Shown here: positions 22,545 through 26,434 of the stretch, piece by piece
Position numbering within the stretch: the stretch's first letter is position 1
Layout: the number at the start of each line of letters is the position of its first letter
Source of the DNA: Solirubrobacterales bacterium
GTDB taxonomy: Bacteria > Actinomycetota > Thermoleophilia > Solirubrobacterales > Solirubrobacteraceae
Reading direction: 5' to 3'
Assembly: GCA_003134675.1 (NCBI GenBank)
Contig: PLBZ01000093.1
Location: 10,093 to 36,526, forward strand
Length of the DNA stretch: 26,434 bases
Position numbers and translations under genes: made by a program
Notes under the pieces: generated by a model
Told to the model about the DNA's origin: nothing
The model's database searches: none
What the model saw: the letters and a program-made list of their open reading frames with translations, nothing else

Positions 22545-23351
22545 GTGTCGCGAGCCCTCCTTTTCACCGCCGCGCTGGTCATCTGCGCCTGCATAGGAGC
22601 GTGGGCGCCCATGGCAAGCCAGGCGCGGGCTGCGGGAGCGCAGGCGCCACCGGCACATACGGTGAGGCTGAGCGCAGCGTTCTCGCCCGAGCGCCTGGGC
22701 GCCGGGACGACGATCCGCTTCGGCCTGCAGATCGCAACCCCGGGCGGCAGAGCGCCCTCGCCGGTGACCGGTATGCAACTGCTCCTTCCCGCCGGACTCG
22801 GCATCGCCACAAGCGACCTCGGCCTGGAAACCTGCTCGCCCGCCTCGCTTGAACAGAACGGGCTCGCCGGCTGTCCCCCCAACTCATTGATGGGACGTGG
22901 CAGCGCGGCCGCGGAAGTTCCCTTCGGCTCGGCGTTCGTCACCGAGCAGGCTCCGATCACGCTCTTCTCGGGACCCCTGCAGGACGGCCACCCGCAGCTG
23001 CTGTTCTTCGCCAACGGGGAATACCCTGTCCTCGCCGACATCATGTTCGGAGCCCTCGTGCTGCCCGCCAAAGCCCCGTTCGGCGGGCTTCTGAATGCCA
23101 CGCTGCCGCTCCTCCCCAGCGTTCCTGAAGGTCCTGACGTGGCGCTGGTCCGGCTGCAGACCACGATCGGAGCGAAAGGCATCACCTACCACGAACGCGT
23201 CAAAGGCAGGACGATCAACTTCCACCCCAGAGGCATCCTCCTCCCGAGGAGCTGTCCGCGCGGAGGGTTCACCTTTGCCGCCCGCCTGAGCTTCCAGGAC
23301 GCCACCCACTCGAGTGCCAGCACCGCCGTGCCCTGTCCGCGAAGCGGTTGA
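22545..23351 (+). CDS. Exported single-module four-cysteine protein (paralogue of 501-1292)
   Basis: The GTG at 22545 has GGGAAG 6 bases upstream and gives MSRALLFTAALVICACIGAW, matching the MSR start of the paralogue; the frame is open a little further upstream. The 268-residue product has a signal peptide, then AFSPERLGAGTTI (SFSPDRLGAGTTI in the paralogue). Its cysteines are at 97, 110, 237 and 264, with spacing (13, 127, 27) identical to the paralogue and close to each module of the 1185-residue protein. The end is CPRGGFTF ... VPCPRSG. Function is unknown. Its place opposite the PadR-controlled exporter suggests that the exporter and these surface proteins may serve one process. Confidence 0.85.
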   Translation: MSRALLFTAALVICACIGAWAPMASQARAAGAQAPPAHTVRLSAAFSPERLGAGTTIRFGLQIATPGGRAPSPVTGMQLLLPAGLGIATSDLGLETCSPASLEQNGLAGCPPNSLMGRGSAAAEVPFGSAFVTEQAPITLFSGPLQDGHPQLLFFANGEYPVLADIMFGALVLPAKAPFGGLLNATLPLLPSVPEGPDVALVRLQTTIGAKGITYHERVKGRTINFHPRGILLPRSCPRGGFTFAARLSFQDATHSSASTAVPCPRSG

Positions 23352-23414
23352 CGATGTTTACCTTTACTTGACTTTCTTCTTGATTTAGTGACTGAACCTG
23401 TGACATTTAATCTA

Positions 23415-24584
23415 ATGACCGATGCGAAGAGGCCGAGAGCCGGCAATCCTGTTGTGCTGGCCGCCGCGTTCGCAGATGCCGCACGGCGCTACTGGGTCGG
23501 CGTGTTTCCGCACGTCTGCCGCGAGCTCTCTCACTGGCAGGATCGGGCCGGCGAGATCCCCGATCCGATCCTCCGCCGGCTCGCGCTCGATGCTCAGCGC
23601 AAGCGGGGTAACCTCGAGGGCGCCGCGGCGTTCGCTGCGTTTGCGCCGCGCTGCAGCCGCACCGCTGTAGTGCGCGCGCTGGTGGCATTCCAGTCGGCCT
23701 ACAACTACCTCGACCTGCTCGCCGAGCAGCCGCGTCCCGAGGCGATCGTGGGCGGCCGGCGACTCCACGAGGCGCTGCTGCACGCGCTTGACCCGGCGGG
23801 CGGGCACTCTGACTATTACGCGCACTATCCCCAGCGCGAGGACAACGGCTACCTCGACGAGCTGATCGACACGTGCCGCGCGGCGCTTGCCACGCTGCCC
23901 TCATACGCCACGGTGGCGACGGCGACACGGAGAGCCGCGGAGCGGATCGTGGAGTTCCAGAGCCTCAACCTCTCAGAGTCCCAGGGCGAGGACGACGCGT
24001 TCGCGCGGTGGGCACGCACACAGACGCCCTCGGGGACAGAGCTCGAGTGGTGGGAGGCGGCGGCCGCGGCGGGTTCCTCGCTAGGCATCTACGCGCTGAT
24101 CGCGGCCGCGGCCGATCCGATCTCAGGTCCCGGTGAGCTCGAGAAGATCGAGCACGCCTACTTCCCCTGGATCGGCGCGCTGCACTCGCTGCTCGACCAC
24201 CTCGTCGACAAATCCGAGGACGCCACGATCGGCCAGCGCAACCTGATCGACTACTACTCCTCCACGCAGGAAGCCGCCGACCGCATGCAAGCGCTCGCGG
24301 TGCGGGCCACAAGCGCCGCTCGCGCGCTCCCGCGAGGCCACCGGCACGCGATCATCCTCGCGGGCATGACGGCCTTCTACCTGTCCGCCCCCGAGGCCTC
24401 AGCTCCCGGCGCGCTGCCGATCGCGCGGAATGTCAGAGCGACGATCGGCGGGCTTGCGACACCGGCCCTACTCGTCTTCAAAGCCCGCCGCCTCGCCGGC
24501 CGTTTCGCGGCGCTCGCGGGCTCACCCTCGCGGGAAGCCGGGAGCAGTCCCCAGGGCTATCCAGCGCCGGGCGTGACGCGGTAG
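23415..24584 (+). CDS. DUF2600 family, YtpB-like (tetraprenyl-beta-curcumene synthase type) terpene cyclase
   Basis: This 389-residue protein (from ATG 23415; a GTG at 23388 is an alternative, and neither has a ribosome site) matches the DUF2600 family, whose Bacillus member YtpB cyclises all-trans polyprenyl diphosphates. Diagnostic segments are IPDPILRRLAL (48-58), YNYLDLLAE (96-104, at the aspartate-rich motif position), YFPWIGALHSLLDHLVDKSED (249-269) and RNLIDYY (275-281). The catalytic aspartates D100, D261 and D265 are plausible. It is soluble, with no signal peptide. It is probably involved in sesquarterpenoid or C30-C35 terpenoid synthesis, but the product is unknown. The 3' end overlaps the end of convergent rel by 28 bp. 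Confidence 0.87.
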   Translation: MTDAKRPRAGNPVVLAAAFADAARRYWVGVFPHVCRELSHWQDRAGEIPDPILRRLALDAQRKRGNLEGAAAFAAFAPRCSRTAVVRALVAFQSAYNYLDLLAEQPRPEAIVGGRRLHEALLHALDPAGGHSDYYAHYPQREDNGYLDELIDTCRAALATLPSYATVATATRRAAERIVEFQSLNLSESQGEDDAFARWARTQTPSGTELEWWEAAAAAGSSLGIYALIAAAADPISGPGELEKIEHAYFPWIGALHSLLDHLVDKSEDATIGQRNLIDYYSSTQEAADRMQALAVRATSAARALPRGHRHAIILAGMTAFYLSAPEASAPGALPIARNVRATIGGLATPALLVFKARRLAGRFAALAGSPSREAGSSPQGYPAPGVTR

Positions 24585-26434
24585 GCGTCGAACACCGACT
24601 CGATGTTGCGCAAGCGCGTCACCGCGCCTTTCAGCGTGTGCGTGTCGGCCACCTCCACCACGAAGCGGTTCTTGACCATCGGCGGAGTGGACAGGCAACG
24701 CGCTTCGAGGATGTTCGCGCCGGACTCGGAGAACACGCGCGAGAGATCCTCTAGCAGGCGGTGGCGATCCCACGCGTCGATCTGGATTTCGACGACGAAC
24801 GCCGTCGTCTGGTCGCCCTCCCAGCTGACGTTCGTGAAGCGCTCGGGGTCCTTGCGCAGCAGCACCGAGTTGGGGCAGTCCTCGCGATGGATCGTGATAC
24901 CCCGCCCGAGCGAGATGTAGCCCACGATCTCATCGCCCGGCACGGGACGGCAGCACTTCGCCAGGCGCAGCATCACGTCCTCCACGCCGTCCACCCGGAT
25001 CCCGTACTGGCCGGAGGATTTCGTGGGCCGGCGCCGCGCGCGCCCCACCCGCAACAGATCGGCCGCAGTCGCCTCGCCGTCGGCGGCCTCGCCCTGCTTG
25101 AGGCGCTGCATCACCTTGTTCACCACCACCTTCGGTGAGACCTTCGCGGCGCCCAGGGCGATGTAGAAGTCATCCGCCTTGCGGTAGCCCACCTCACGGA
25201 TCACATCCGCCAGCAGCGCCGAGCCGGTGATCTTCTGCGCGGGCAGGCCCTGCTTGCGCAGGTGCTCCTGCAGCAGGTCGCGCCCCACGTGCTCGGTGTC
25301 CTGACGAGACTCCGCCTTGAACCACGCCTTGATCTTGTTGCGCGCGCGCGTGGTCTTGACCATCGCCAGCCAGTCACGCGAGGGCCCGCGCTCGCGCTTG
25401 GCGGTGAGGATCTCGACGATGTCCCCGGAGTGCAGCTCGCAATGCAGCGGCACGATCTTTCCGTTCACGCGCGCGCCCACGCAGCGATGGCCGATCTCCG
25501 TGTGCACCTCGTAGGCGAAGTCCAGCGGCGTGGCGCCCGCCGCCAGCGACTTGACCTCGCCCTTGGGAGTGAACACGTAGACCTCGTCCTCGAACAGGTC
25601 GGTGCGCAGGGTCTCCATGAACTCCTGCGGGTCCAGCAGGTCCTTCTGCCAGTCGAGCATCGAGCGCAGCCACTTCAGCTTGGCGTCCTCGCCCGTATTG
25701 ATTGGACCCCCACCCACCCCGCCGCCCGGCTCGTCCTGGTCCTGGCCGGCCGGCCGCTTGTACATCCAGTGGGCGGCCACGCCGAACTCCGCCATTTCGT
25801 GCATCTCCTGCGTGCGCAGCTGGATCTCCAGCGGCCGGCCCTCGGGCCCGATGATCGTCGTGTGCAGCGACTGGTACATGTTGAACTTGGGCATCGCGAT
25901 GAAGTCCTTGAAACGGCCGGGCAGCGGCTTCCACAGCGAGTGGATCACGCCGACGGTCCCGTAGCAGTCCTTCACCGAGTCGACGATCACCCGCATCGCG
26001 GTGAGGTCGTAGATCTCGTTGAACTCGCGGCCCTTCTTCGTCATCTTCGAGTAGATCGAGTAGAAGTGCTTGGCGCGCCCGGCGATCCGCGCCTCGATCC
26101 CCAATGCGGCAAGCTCGCGCGCCAGGTACTCGCCGGCTTCGCTCACATAGCGCTCGCGCTCGTCGCGCTGCTGGGCGACCAATCCCTTGATCTCCTGGTA
26201 CTTGCGTGGGTGCAGCGTGGCGAACGCCAGATCCTCCAGCTCCCACTTGATCGCGTGGATGCCCAGCCGGTGGGCCAGCGGCGCGTAGATGTCGAGCGTC
26301 TCGCGCGCCTTGTCGAGCTGCTTCTGTTTCGGCATCGCCTCGATCGTGCGCATGTTGTGCAGCCGGTCGGCGAGCTTGATCAGGATCACCCGCACGTCGG
26401 TGGCCATCGCGACCATCATCTTGCGGTAGTTCTC
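24557..26434 (-). CDS. rel: Bifunctional (p)ppGpp synthetase/hydrolase Rel (5' end outside window)
   Basis: 625 residues are visible, and the frame is open at the window edge (ENYRK before the first internal Met). The end of the HD hydrolase domain is present (KLADRLHNMRT). The synthetase domain follows, with HFYSIYSKM, EIYDLTAMRVIV, RFKDFIAMPKFNMYQSLHT and EIQLRTQEMHEMAEFG. The RFKD (RXKD) motif marks a bifunctional Rel rather than a synthetase-only RelA (EXDD). Then come the TGS domain (VYVFTPKGEVKSLAAGATPL), a helical region, the conserved-cysteine domain (AKCCRPVPGDEIVGY ... HREDCPN) and the ACT domain (AFVVEIQIDAWDRHRLLEDL). It makes and degrades the stringent-response alarmone on starved ribosomes. 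The missing N-terminus should hold the HD catalytic residues. Confidence 0.96.
   Translation of the reverse strand, partial: ENYRKMMVAMATDVRVILIKLADRLHNMRTIEAMPKQKQLDKARETLDIYAPLAHRLGIHAIKWELEDLAFATLHPRKYQEIKGLVAQQRDERERYVSEAGEYLARELAALGIEARIAGRAKHFYSIYSKMTKKGREFNEIYDLTAMRVIVDSVKDCYGTVGVIHSLWKPLPGRFKDFIAMPKFNMYQSLHTTIIGPEGRPLEIQLRTQEMHEMAEFGVAAHWMYKRPAGQDQDEPGGGVGGGPINTGEDAKLKWLRSMLDWQKDLLDPQEFMETLRTDLFEDEVYVFTPKGEVKSLAAGATPLDFAYEVHTEIGHRCVGARVNGKIVPLHCELHSGDIVEILTAKRERGPSRDWLAMVKTTRARNKIKAWFKAESRQDTEHVGRDLLQEHLRKQGLPAQKITGSALLADVIREVGYRKADDFYIALGAAKVSPKVVVNKVMQRLKQGEAADGEATAADLLRVGRARRRPTKSSGQYGIRVDGVEDVMLRLAKCCRPVPGDEIVGYISLGRGITIHREDCPNSVLLRKDPERFTNVSWEGDQTTAFVVEIQIDAWDRHRLLEDLSRVFSESGANILEARCLSTPPMVKNRFVVEVADTHTLKGAVTRLRNIESVFDAYRVTPGAG

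Noticed and set aside
1..26434. CRISPR arrays, rRNA, tRNA genes, insertion sequences with transposases
   Set aside because: No regular spaced repeats, no tRNA-like cloverleaf with a GTTCRA loop, no rRNA-like sequence and no transposase domain noticed on reading.

Overview
This is a high-GC window with many GTG starts, packed genes and frequent ATGA/GTGA start-stop overlaps, and it looks like an actinomycete chromosome. The best guess is class Thermoleophilia, order Solirubrobacterales. The reasons are large exported NHL/fibronectin-like and PD40-propeller proteins with lysine-rich C-terminal tails, the propeller motif PDGRAYEQASPPNKNG, and a YtpB-type (DUF2600) terpene synthase beside rel. 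The order-level call comes from family recognition, not from a marker gene. Two housekeeping-type genes cut by the window edges bracket an accessory region: a lipid kinase C-terminus (1-495) and most of a bifunctional Rel (24557-26434).

Left part (1-6756). A winged-helix regulator is translationally coupled to a small exported four-cysteine protein (1594-501, minus). A hairpin repeat that could be a terminator or attenuator lies just upstream. Next come an exported protein of unknown function, a two-gene unit (HCCA-isomerase/DsbA-like protein plus a 91-residue protein), a visibly AT-richer Fic gene behind an array of AACTCCAA/TTGGAGTT half-sites, and a two-gene membrane-protein unit. The Fic gene lies between two decayed fragments of the large exported gene found further right.

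Centre (6757-15012, minus). Three coupled genes encode a PD40 propeller protein, a 1185-residue protein with four tandem ~200-240-residue four-cysteine modules, and an NHL plus fibronectin-like protein. All three have export signals and lysine-rich tails. The four-cysteine module also occurs singly in the exported proteins at 501-1292 and 22545-23351 and in the decayed copy at 5041-5733. It is the most distinctive system in the window.

Right part (15013-26434). A VapBC-like toxin-antitoxin pair is bracketed by direct repeats. It is followed by a repeat-rich non-coding stretch, a frameshifted DUF2283 gene and a DUF6220-like membrane protein. A PadR-ABC-ABC-FtsX operon (minus) is divergent from two exported proteins (plus), one of which is a single-module protein. 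One of the two ATPases lacks the Q-loop glutamine and the H-loop histidine. The window ends with the terpene synthase, whose 3' end overlaps convergent rel by 28 bp. I saw no rRNA, tRNA, CRISPR array, transposase or phage structural gene.
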